Below, one piece after another: positions 1-5,158 of a stretch of DNA of 6,132 bases. A program made the translations under genes and the position numbers. The number at the start of each line of letters is the position of its first letter. Positions within the stretch are counted from its first letter, which is position 1. A model generated the notes under the pieces. That model saw only the letters and a program-made list of their open reading frames with translations, searched no databases and was not told where the DNA came from. This DNA comes from an uncultured Ruminococcus sp. (GTDB lineage Bacteria; Bacillota_A; Clostridia; Oscillospirales; Ruminococcaceae), in the NCBI GenBank assembly GCA_902782875.1, contig CACZPE010000329.1, forward strand, positions 1-6,132, read 5' to 3'.

Positions 1-1060
1 CGGCAGAGGATATCTTTCTTGCCACGGGGGCATATCCGCCGCTGCATATAAGGTCGTACAACTCCTTGGAGTAAGCATCGAAGCCGGTAAGTACATTTCC
101 CATCTTGTTCAGATCGATGACCGACAGGGTAACGCCGTTTTCGGTCCCGGTTTCTGCACAGGACTCATAGAACGAATCGCATATCACTCTGCCGAGAGCC
201 GCGCCGTCGATCGTCGGGTCGCTTGCGATGGTATCGCCTATCACGGTATAATCCCAGCCCTCTCCGGGCTCGCTCTCCTCAGATCCCACCATGTAAAGCG
301 CATGGTTCGAGAGCATTGCGGCAGTTTCCGCGGTTGCCATAAGACACGCATCAAAGCCGATGAACTCAAAAGGAGATGTCATCTTGTCGTATACGCTGTA
401 GAGCGCCGCATCGATCTCCTTGATATACAGGGAATCGGGGAGCGCTTCGCTGTCGGCAGCAACAGTCTCATCAAAGCATACGCCCGAGATGCTTCCTCCG
501 CCGTGATCCCAGAAAATAACACCCATTCTCGCAGCAGGGTATTCGGATACTCCCCACGAGAGAAAGTCCGAAAGGTGCGACGAGTCGCCCATATTCCCCG
601 CACTGCCCGTGTATACACATTCTGCCTTGCCGTTTTCGATGACATAGCGCTCGGTGGCGCCTGCATCAACGCCGTTATACCACTGTGATGCGCCGCCTGT
701 CTGGATGACGAATCTCACATTTTCATTTGCGGAGGAATCGGTCATTTCTTCTATATCCGCTGTTGCCATACCGCCGTCGGATTCAAGATCACTGCCGCAC
801 ATATATACAAATATCGTCCATGTGCCGTCCTCGCCCATGGGCTTTACAGCTGAACGGGTATGACGCTTTCCCGTGGATGACGGTGCATCTGACGGGGAAA
901 GGGTCTTGCCTGTGCCGTCCCTGCTTCCGGGAGCGCTTGCAGCCTCTGATGATATCTCATCGTCTGGACCGTCATATGATGTATCGTCTTCGCCGAGGCA
1001 GGCTGTGAGATTTGCCGCCATGAGAAGCGATGCGATCAGTGCGGGTATTCTTTTCTTCAT
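1..1060 (-). CDS. Clostripain-like (peptidase family C11) secreted lipoprotein, partial (3' end outside window)
   Basis: Reading leftward from the ATG at 1060-1058 gives 353 codons with no stop, running off the window edge. An SD (AAGGA, about 5 bases before the ATG in GAAGGATTTTG) supports this start. The N-terminus is MKKR, a hydrophobic stretch (about residues 5-20), then the lipobox LTAC with Cys21, so signal peptidase II processing and outer-face membrane anchoring are expected. Residues 22-75 form a Ser/Asp/Gly-rich tether. The catalytic domain opens with TWTIFVYMCGSDLES at about residue 81, a hallmark of C11 peptidases. His186 lies in IFWDHGGG and Cys239 in GFDACLMA; these are the family's catalytic dyad. 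Known members are cysteine endopeptidases cleaving after Arg or Lys, often matured by self-cleavage. Specificity here is inferred from family only. It is transcribed divergently from the M18 aminopeptidase gene. Any C-terminal domains cannot be seen. Confidence 0.9.
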   Translation of the reverse strand, partial: MKKRIPALIASLLMAANLTACLGEDDTSYDGPDDEISSEAASAPGSRDGTGKTLSPSDAPSSTGKRHTRSAVKPMGEDGTWTIFVYMCGSDLESDGGMATADIEEMTDSSANENVRFVIQTGGASQWYNGVDAGATERYVIENGKAECVYTGSAGNMGDSSHLSDFLSWGVSEYPAARMGVIFWDHGGGSISGVCFDETVAADSEALPDSLYIKEIDAALYSVYDKMTSPFEFIGFDACLMATAETAAMLSNHALYMVGSEESEPGEGWDYTVIGDTIASDPTIDGAALGRVICDSFYESCAETGTENGVTLSVIDLNKMGNVLTGFDAYSKELYDLICSGGYAPVARKISSA

Positions 1061-1137
1061 CAAAATCCTTCTTCCGTATACAGTCTGTACCCGCTGACAG
1101 TGTTGCTGATGGCGGGTCGCTGTATGATAATGTTAAG

Positions 1138-1166
1138 AGTATAGCAGAAAAAGCCGTGCTTTGCAA
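1138..1166 (-). promoter_or_regulatory. Predicted sigma-A promoter of the C11 lipoprotein gene
   Basis: On the minus strand, -35 TTGCAA (1166-1161) and -10 TATACT (1143-1138) are separated by exactly 17 bases. A start near 1131 would leave a leader of about 70 bases before the ATG at 1060. A better -35 (TTGACA, 1187-1182) lies further up but has no -10 at proper spacing. Prediction from sequence only. Confidence 0.6.
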
Positions 1167-1204
1167 GTATTATTACACGATTGTCAATAAGATTGATTTA
1201 ATCG

Positions 1205-1241
1205 GCATAAAAATGTATGTGACAGCATATATGTTTTATGC
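1205..1241. repeat. Imperfect inverted repeat in the divergent intergenic region
   Basis: The left arm (1205-1219, starting GCATAAAA) and right arm (1226-1241, ending TTTTATGC) can pair over 15 positions with one G-T wobble and one bulged G (1234 region), around a 6-base loop TGACAG (1220-1225). No T-tract follows on either strand and both neighbouring genes point away, so it is not a plausible gene-end terminator. It lies between the two divergent promoters, 39 bases behind the -35 of the minus promoter and 60 bases before the plus -35. A regulator-binding site or cruciform is possible; the function is unknown. Confidence 0.55.
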
Positions 1242-1300
1242 GAATTTTACATCATTGCATCAATGGCAGGATTTGTCTGTTAAAAACCGGAAGAAAACAC

Positions 1301-1329
1301 TTGATATATCTGTACGGATGTGGTATAAT
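1301..1329 (+). promoter_or_regulatory. Strong extended -10 promoter of the M18 aminopeptidase gene
   Basis: TTGATA (-35, 1301-1306), a 17-base spacer and TATAAT (-10, 1324-1329), preceded by TGG, giving the TGn extended -10. This is near consensus for the housekeeping sigma factor. A start around 1336 gives a short leader of about 35 bases before the ATG at 1371. Confidence 0.8.
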
Positions 1330-1335
1330 AACACT

Positions 1336-1351
1336 GTTAGGTAAATCTAAC
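1336..1351 (+). promoter_or_regulatory. Small stem-loop at the predicted 5' end of the aminopeptidase mRNA
   Basis: GTTAG (1336-1340) pairs with CTAAC (1347-1351) around a 6-base loop GTAAAT. It sits at the predicted transcription start and ends just before the SD (GAAAGGAAG, 1356-1364). A 5'-terminal stem of this kind could stabilise the mRNA, or the palindrome could be a DNA operator next to the -10. Five base pairs is short enough to occur by chance. Confidence 0.35.
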
Positions 1352-1370
1352 TATTGAAAGGAAGATATAT

Positions 1371-2786
1371 ATGGCAGAGAAAAAAACAGCAAAGTCGGAA
1401 GCACAGCAGCTCAGGGAAAAGCTTTTCTCACAGAAGAAGCACGCAGGTCTGCGCATGACCGACAAGGAGATAAAGGCGGCGTATGACTACAGCGCGAAGT
1501 ATATGGATTTCCTCGGCAAGGCGAAGATAGAGCGTGACGCAGTGGAATATACGCTCGCAGCGGCCGAGAAAAAGGGTTATGTGCCGTTTGAAAAGGGCAT
1601 GAAGCTCAAGGCGGGCGACAAGGTGTATCTGTGCAACAGAGGCAAGGCGGTCATATTCGCGCTTATCGGCAAGAAGGGCGTTAAGGAGGGCGTGAGGATA
1701 TCCGCCGCTCATATCGATTCGCCGAGACTTGACCTCAAGCAGAACCCTGTCTATGAGAACGAGGAAGTGGCATATTTCAAGACCCATTACTACGGCGGCA
1801 TAAAGAAATATCAGTGGCCTACGGTGCCTCTTGCACTTCACGGCGTTATTGTCAAGGCGGACGGCACACAGGTGAGAGTAACTATAGGCGAGGACGACAG
1901 CGATCCCGTGTTCTGCGTGACAGACCTTCTGCCGCATCTTGCACAGGATCAGATGAAGCGCACTCCCGCTGAGCTGGTAAAGGGCGAGGAGCTGAATATA
2001 CTCATCGGCTCGATGCCGTTCAAGGATGATGAGGCAAGCGAGCGCGTGAAGCTTGCTGTGCTGTCTCTGCTTTATGATAAATACGGCATCACAGAGGATG
2101 ACTTTATCTCTGCAGAGCTCGATGCAGTGCCCGCATACAAGCCCCGCGACATAGGCTTTGACCGCAGCCTGATCGGCGGATACGGCCATGACGACAAGGT
2201 GTGTGCGTATACTGCCTTCAGCGCACTTATGGATATAAAGAAGACCCCCGAAAGGACCGCGGTTGTCGTTCTTACCGACAAGGAGGAAACAGGCTCCGAC
2301 GGAAATACGGGACTTAAGTCCGCATATTTCAGATACTTCATCGACGATCTTGCAGAGTGCTTCGGTGAGAACGGCAGGACCGTGCTTTCACGCTCGGAGT
2401 GCCTCTCCGCAGATGTTAATGCAGCCTTTGATCCCACATTCCCCGATGTGCTCGAAAAGAAGAATGCCGCGTATATAAACTACGGTGTGTGCGTGACAAA
2501 GTTCACAGGCTCAAGAGGAAAGTCGGGCACATCCGATGCATCCGCTGAGTTTGTCGGTACTGTAAGAAGACTCCTTGACGGCGGCAATGTGGTATGGCAG
2601 ACTGGCGAGCTCGGAAAGGTAGACCTGGGCGGCGGCGGAACTGTTGCGGCATATATCGCAAATCTCGATGTGGATACCATCGATGTGGGCGTGCCTGTGC
2701 TCTGTATGCATGCACCCTTTGAGATAGTCGCAAAGACGGATGTGTATATGACCTACAGGGCATTTACGGTATTCATGGCTCAGTGA
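1371..2786 (+). CDS. apeA: M18 family metalloaminopeptidase, type 1 (471 aa)
   Basis: This is a probable cytoplasmic zinc aminopeptidase that removes N-terminal residues from peptides; M18 enzymes commonly form large tetrahedral dodecamers. No signal peptide is present. Expected metal ligands appear in order: His114 in SAAHIDSPRLDL, Asp274 or Asp275 in GYGHDDKV, the general base and ligand pair Glu305-Glu306 in DKEETGSDGNTG, Asp348 in LSADVNAAFDP, and His447 in CMHAPFEIV. The usual lid or dimerisation insert occupies about residues 130-265. Motifs such as SDLLPHL-like VTDLLPHL (183-190) and KGEELNILIGSMP (204-216) fit the type 1 branch, and 471 residues is the usual length. The start has a good SD (GAAAGGAAG, about 7 bases upstream) and its own extended -10 promoter. 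No strong terminator follows. Family assignment is firm; substrate preference is not readable, and the symbol is by analogy with clostridial annotation. Confidence 0.93.
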   Translation: MAEKKTAKSEAQQLREKLFSQKKHAGLRMTDKEIKAAYDYSAKYMDFLGKAKIERDAVEYTLAAAEKKGYVPFEKGMKLKAGDKVYLCNRGKAVIFALIGKKGVKEGVRISAAHIDSPRLDLKQNPVYENEEVAYFKTHYYGGIKKYQWPTVPLALHGVIVKADGTQVRVTIGEDDSDPVFCVTDLLPHLAQDQMKRTPAELVKGEELNILIGSMPFKDDEASERVKLAVLSLLYDKYGITEDDFISAELDAVPAYKPRDIGFDRSLIGGYGHDDKVCAYTAFSALMDIKKTPERTAVVVLTDKEETGSDGNTGLKSAYFRYFIDDLAECFGENGRTVLSRSECLSADVNAAFDPTFPDVLEKKNAAYINYGVCVTKFTGSRGKSGTSDASAEFVGTVRRLLDGGNVVWQTGELGKVDLGGGGTVAAYIANLDVDTIDVGVPVLCMHAPFEIVAKTDVYMTYRAFTVFMAQ

Positions 2787-2899
2787 CGGGGTGTATAAAA
2801 AGCATACAGGCCTGATATGTTTCATTGTCTGTATAATCTCGGAATACATCTGTTTCTGATAAATCCGTCCGACAACGGCGAGCAATAAGAAAAAAATAC
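2787..2899. other. Intergenic spacer between apeA and the T-box promoter
   Basis: No gene or convincing terminator is visible. Weak palindromic elements occur: CAGGCCTG (2807-2814), flanked by CATA and TATG; ATACAG/CTGTAT (2804-2809/2829-2834) with a 19-base loop; and CCGT/ACGG (2865-2868/2875-2878) with a 6-base loop. None is followed by a T-run on the plus strand. How apeA transcription ends is therefore unclear. Confidence 0.5.
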
Positions 2900-2927
2900 T
2901 TGACAAATAAAAATAATGTGCTATAAT
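2900..2927 (+). promoter_or_regulatory. Near-consensus promoter of the T-box-ilvA-ridA operon
   Basis: TTGACA (2900-2905) and TATAAT (2922-2927) are both perfect consensus hexamers with a 16-base spacer, and TGC directly before the -10 forms an extended -10. Initiation is expected near 2934. Such a strong promoter suits a gene controlled by attenuation rather than by initiation. Short arms TATGC (2927-2931) and GCATA (2942-2946) flank the start and could be chance. Confidence 0.85.
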
Positions 2928-3034
2928 ATGCTTATTATACAGCATAAATGCCTTGACGAGGACGAAGTTCTCCGCATGGCGGTACACAGAGAGCCGTGAT
3001 ATTGCTGAAACACGGATGCCGCCGGATATCTTGA

Positions 3035-3037
3035 ATC
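3035..3037 (+). promoter_or_regulatory. T-box specifier codon ATC (Ile)
   Basis: The codon is embedded in TTGAATCACC on the 3' side of the stem I internal loop, followed by A as is usual, with six bases to GAGCAG. Overlapping triplets (TCA Ser at +1, ACC Thr at +3) are disfavoured by this spacing, and Ile matches the downstream isoleucine-pathway gene. Confidence 0.8.
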
Positions 3038-3134
3038 ACCTCCGAGCAGTGCTTCCGATGAGGGAGCAACGTGTCCTCACGTTACAGAGGGGCTTTGTGA
3101 CAGCAAAGTGCAGAGTGGCATCATATGATGCAAC

Positions 3135-3169
3135 AAGAGTGGTACCGTGGGCTTTCAGGCTCATCTCTT
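3135..3169 (+). promoter_or_regulatory. T-box antiterminator
   Basis: AAGAG (3135-3139) pairs with CTCTT (3165-3169), and GTGGGC (3147-3152) pairs with GCTCAT (3159-3164) including two G-U pairs. The two helices are separated by the canonical 7-base bulge TGGTACC (3140-3146). TGGT is complementary to tRNA 3' ACCA, that is discriminator A73 plus CCA, as expected for tRNA-Ile. The 3' half overlaps the left arm of the terminator, so the two structures exclude each other. Confidence 0.9.
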
Positions 3170-3193
3170 TGATACAGGAGATGAGCCTTTTTT
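3158..3193 (+). terminator. Regulated intrinsic terminator of the T-box leader
   Basis: A perfect 10-bp stem, GGCTCATCTC (3158-3167) with GAGATGAGCC (3178-3187), has a 10-base loop and is followed by six T (3188-3193). An additional A-T pair (3157-3188) can extend it. It is expected to stop transcription before ilvA when tRNA-Ile is charged. Confidence 0.95.
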
Positions 3194-3227
3194 GTTTGTT
3201 ATGACATTAAAGAAAGAGGTAGATTGT

Positions 3228-4433
3228 ATGCTTACGCTTGACATGGTTTACAGTGCAAATTATAAGCTGAAAGAGGTAATAAGGCGCACGGACATAATCC
3301 GTGCCCCGAAGATATCTGATAAATGCGATGTGTATCTCAAGCCCGAGAATCTGCAGATAACAGGTTCATTCAAGGTGAGGGGAGCTTACTATAAGATATC
3401 GCAGCTCTCTGATGAAGAGAAGTCAAGGGGAGTAATCGCCTGCTCTGCGGGAAATCATGCCCAGGGCGTCGCTCTTGCGGCAGCAAAGAACGGCATACAT
3501 TCCGTGATATGCCTGCCTGATGCGGCGCCGATATCCAAGATAGAGGCGACAAAGGCATACGGTGCAGAGATATGTCTTGTAGACGGAGTATATGACGATG
3601 CATATGCAAAGGCTCTGCAGCTTCGCGACGAAAAGGGATATACCTTCATACATCCCTTTGACGATGAAATGGTTATAGCAGGTCAGGGGACCATCGGTCT
3701 TGAACTGCTCGACCAGCTGCCTGATGCGGATGCAGTGGTCGTACCCATAGGCGGAGGCGGACTGATATCGGGCGTGGCATTCACGATAAAATCGCTCAAC
3801 CCCGCGATAAAGATATACGGCGTCCAGGCGGAGGGTGCACCGTCAATGGAGCAGGCCATAGCTCACGGCAGAATAGAAAGGCTTTCGTCTGTATCCACTA
3901 TAGCAGACGGTATAAAGGTGATGGAGCCCGGCGAACACACCTTTGAGCTCTGCAGGAAGTATGTTGACGGTATAGTGACGGTCAACGACGATGAGATATC
4001 CTCTGCCATACTCGCCCTGATGGAGCAGCAGAAGCTTGTTGCAGAGGGCGCAGGCGCCGTGCCTGTTGCGGCAGTGATGTTTGACAAGATCCCCGATATT
4101 GAGGGCAAGAAGGTAATATGCCTCGTTTCGGGCGGAAATATCGATGTTACCATACTCAACCGTGTAATAGAACGAGGCCTGCTCAAATCGGGCAGAACAT
4201 GCCTGCTGTCAATAGAGCTTATCGACAAGCCGGGTCAGCTCAAGGGCGTGTCTGATATCATTGCAAAGCTGGGGGCAAATGTCATATCTATCCATCACGA
4301 GAGAGCGAGTGAGGGCAAGGATATCAACGGCTGCTATCTGCGCATGATACTCGAAACCAGGAACCATGGCCATATTTCGCAGATCATAGATACTCTGCGA
4401 AGTGCAGGCTTTCATGTAAAAAATGTAATGTAA
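3228..4433 (+). CDS. ilvA: Threonine ammonia-lyase (threonine dehydratase) with C-terminal ACT domain, 401 aa
   Basis: This PLP enzyme deaminates L-threonine to 2-oxobutanoate, the first committed step toward isoleucine. The PLP lysine is Lys49 in ITGSFKVRGAYY. SAGNHAQG (73-80) is the substrate/PLP loop, GGGG (175-178) binds the PLP phosphate, and SGGN is at 301-304. The fold-type II catalytic domain covers about 1-320. Residues 327-401 form an ACT domain (LLSIELIDKPGQLKGVSDII), likely for allosteric ligand sensing. The length matches the medium, single-ACT form, longer than TdcB (about 330) and shorter than E. coli IlvA with two ACT-like units. I chose ATG 3228 because AGAGG (3215-3219) lies 8 bases upstream. 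An in-frame ATG at 3201 follows the terminator T-tract without an SD, and one at 3147 lies inside the antiterminator. The Ile T-box argues for a biosynthetic rather than catabolic role. ridA follows after 14 bases. Confidence 0.95.
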   Translation: MLTLDMVYSANYKLKEVIRRTDIIRAPKISDKCDVYLKPENLQITGSFKVRGAYYKISQLSDEEKSRGVIACSAGNHAQGVALAAAKNGIHSVICLPDAAPISKIEATKAYGAEICLVDGVYDDAYAKALQLRDEKGYTFIHPFDDEMVIAGQGTIGLELLDQLPDADAVVVPIGGGGLISGVAFTIKSLNPAIKIYGVQAEGAPSMEQAIAHGRIERLSSVSTIADGIKVMEPGEHTFELCRKYVDGIVTVNDDEISSAILALMEQQKLVAEGAGAVPVAAVMFDKIPDIEGKKVICLVSGGNIDVTILNRVIERGLLKSGRTCLLSIELIDKPGQLKGVSDIIAKLGANVISIHHERASEGKDINGCYLRMILETRNHGHISQIIDTLRSAGFHVKNVM

Positions 4434-4447
4434 CGGAGGTATCACTT

Positions 4448-4819
4448 ATGGAAAAGATCTACACAAAAAATGCACCCGATGCGATAGGCCCCTATTCTCA
4501 GGCGGTAAAGACAGGCAATCTGCTCTTTACCTCGGGCCAGATCGCCATCGATCCTGCAAGCGGCAGCGTTACCGCTCAGGGCATCGAGGAACAGACACAT
4601 CAGATATGCCGCAATCTCGGCGCAGTTCTCAAAGAGGCAGGCCTTACCTTTGACAATGTGGTAAAGACCACCTGCTTCCTTGACAATATGGATGATTTCG
4701 CAAAGTTCAACGAGATATACGGCGAGTACTTCACCAGCAAGCCCGCACGCTCCTGTGTTGAGGTATCAAAGCTTCCCAAGGGAGTGCTTGCGGAGATAGA
4801 GGTCATCGCAGAGTACTGA
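4448..4819 (+). CDS. ridA: RidA family 2-iminobutanoate/2-iminopropanoate deaminase (123 aa)
   Basis: The RidA (YjgF/YER057c/UK114) trimeric cytosolic enzyme hydrolyses enamine/imine intermediates released by PLP dehydratases, protecting other PLP enzymes from damage by 2-aminoacrylate. Family signatures are visible: GPYSQAV (14-20, with Tyr16), FTSGQIAIDP (27-36), the conserved substrate-binding Arg101 in KPARSCVEVSKLPKG, and Glu116 near the C-terminus in AEIEVIAEY. The length is typical. It starts 14 bases after the ilvA stop with a strong SD (GGAGG, 4435-4439, 8 bases before ATG), so it is almost surely co-transcribed with ilvA and under the same T-box. The likely in vivo substrate is 2-aminocrotonate/2-iminobutanoate made by IlvA, which speeds formation of 2-oxobutanoate. 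A hairpin terminator follows at 4872-4911. Confidence 0.95.
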   Translation: MEKIYTKNAPDAIGPYSQAVKTGNLLFTSGQIAIDPASGSVTAQGIEEQTHQICRNLGAVLKEAGLTFDNVVKTTCFLDNMDDFAKFNEIYGEYFTSKPARSCVEVSKLPKGVLAEIEVIAEY

Positions 4820-4871
4820 TATAGTTTTATATCTGCCGTATTCTGTTTCTTCTGTGTATAAGACTGTCTCT

Positions 4872-4911
4872 CCGTCTGGAAGCCGTATACGATGGCTTTC
4901 AGACGGATTTT
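4872..4911 (+). terminator. Probable intrinsic terminator of the ilvA-ridA operon
   Basis: A 13-bp stem, CCGTCTGGAAGCC (4872-4884) with GGCTTTCAGACGG (4894-4906), has one G-U pair and a 9-base loop. It is followed by only four T (4908-4911), so it may be leaky. It lies 52 bases after the ridA stop. A separate T7 run (4957-4963) lacks a GC stem. Confidence 0.7.
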
Positions 4912-4982
4912 CAGTGTATACACAGGTCAGAAAGCAGAATGACAATTCCGGGCAGGTTTTTTTGTTCATAGTGTATCTTTAT

Positions 4983-5086
4983 ATACTGTTCTGATCCTAA
5001 ATCATTCCAAGAAATACCGCCCAAAATCTTTAACATATGGATTTTGGGCGGTAGAGATTGGTTATGATTAGGATATAGAATTGTAT
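4983..5086. repeat. Large fold-back (imperfect palindrome) upstream of the GGDEF gene
   Basis: The core is a perfect 14-bp inverted repeat: 5015-5028 (TACCGCCCAAAATC) with 5040-5053 (GATTTTGGGCGGTA), loop 11. Outward it continues through a symmetric GAAA/GAGA internal loop (5011-5014/5054-5057), CCAA/TTGG (5007-5010/5058-5061), ATCA/TGAT (5001-5004/5065-5068) and ATCCTA/TAGGAT (4994-4999/5069-5074). It ends less surely with TTCT/AGAA (4989-4992/5077-5080) and ATAC/GTAT (4983-4986/5083-5086). About 36 pairs form over 104 bases. It ends 7 bases before the -35 of the next gene, so it is not in that gene's predicted mRNA. No plus-strand T-tract follows; the minus side has only TTTCTT. It could be a small non-autonomous (MITE-like) fold-back, a structured RNA read from ridA, or a regulatory site. 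No clear target duplication is seen. Confidence 0.6.
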
Positions 5087-5092
5087 TAGTGC

Positions 5093-5121
5093 TTGTATTC
5101 TTTTCGTAAATGTGGTATACT
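5093..5121 (+). promoter_or_regulatory. Extended -10 promoter of the GGDEF gene
   Basis: TATACT (-10, 5116-5121) preceded by TGG (5113-5115) forms an extended -10. Seventeen bases upstream is a weak -35, TTGTAT (5093-5098). The TGTGGTATA context resembles the apeA promoter. A start near 5128 leaves a leader of about 30 bases, too short for a riboswitch. Confidence 0.65.
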
Positions 5122-5158
5122 CAGTACAAGATACAGTCCACGGGCAGGAGAGATGCTT

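Larger units (their letters stand above)
2934..3193 (+). promoter_or_regulatory. T-box riboswitch leader, isoleucine specifier (ATC)
   Basis: This is a complete tRNA-binding leader upstream of ilvA. Stem I base pairs GAGG (2958-2961) with CCTC (3039-3042). A mid helix pairs 2978-2984 with 3017-3023, and the top pairs CCGTG (2994-2998) with CACGG (3011-3015). The AG-bulge AGAGA is at 2988-2992. The specifier ATC (3035-3037) sits six bases before GAGCAG (3044-3049), the same spacing I recall from characterised T-boxes such as glyQS. Stem II is GCTTCC/GGGAGC (3051-3056/3062-3067). A IIA/B-like pseudoknot element follows: hairpin AACGTG/CACGTT (3068-3083), whose loop-side CCTC can pair with GAGG (3087-3090). 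Stem III is GCATC/GATGC (3118-3131). The T-box core AGAGTGGTACCGTG lies at 3136-3149. Uncharged tRNA-Ile should stabilise the antiterminator. The start of the transcript is predicted, not mapped. Confidence 0.93.

Noticed and set aside
302..863. Several plus-strand frames over the C11 peptidase region
   Set aside because: The minus strand carries one uninterrupted frame with lipobox and catalytic His/Cys motifs; the plus frames overlap each other and encode nothing recognisable.
1079..1089. Palindrome TACAGTCTGTA in the leader of the C11 gene
   Set aside because: Five-base arms are expected by chance in a region of this size, and no second copy or supporting context was found.
1428..2189. 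Long minus-strand open frame (253 codons) opposite apeA
   Set aside because: It lies wholly antisense to a gene with intact M18 metal ligands, gives a Cys/His/Arg-rich protein with no recognisable motif, and has no supporting promoter or SD.
2401..2460. Apparent loss of a histidine in the M18 D-x-x-H-A-x motif (here DVNAAFDP)
   Set aside because: As I recall, type 1 (ApeA-like) M18 enzymes normally carry DVNAA here, and the metal ligand Asp348 is present, so this is probably not a defect.
3147..3227. Longer ilvA start at ATG 3147 (27 extra residues) or ATG 3201
   Set aside because: 3147 lies inside the T-box antiterminator and upstream of the terminator; 3201 has no SD. ATG 3228 has AGAGG at 8 bases and gives the normal N-terminus.
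4957..4963. Run of seven T as a terminator
   Set aside because: No GC-rich hairpin precedes it within the needed distance; the operon terminator is better placed at 4872-4911.
5153..5155. Alternative GGDEF start at ATG 5153
   Set aside because: It is only 2 bases from the SD AGGAG, whereas ATG 5159 has ideal spacing; the difference is two residues.
5122..5158. c-di-GMP or other riboswitch in front of the GGDEF gene
   Set aside because: The predicted leader is only about 30 bases and contains none of the conserved GEMM-type motifs.
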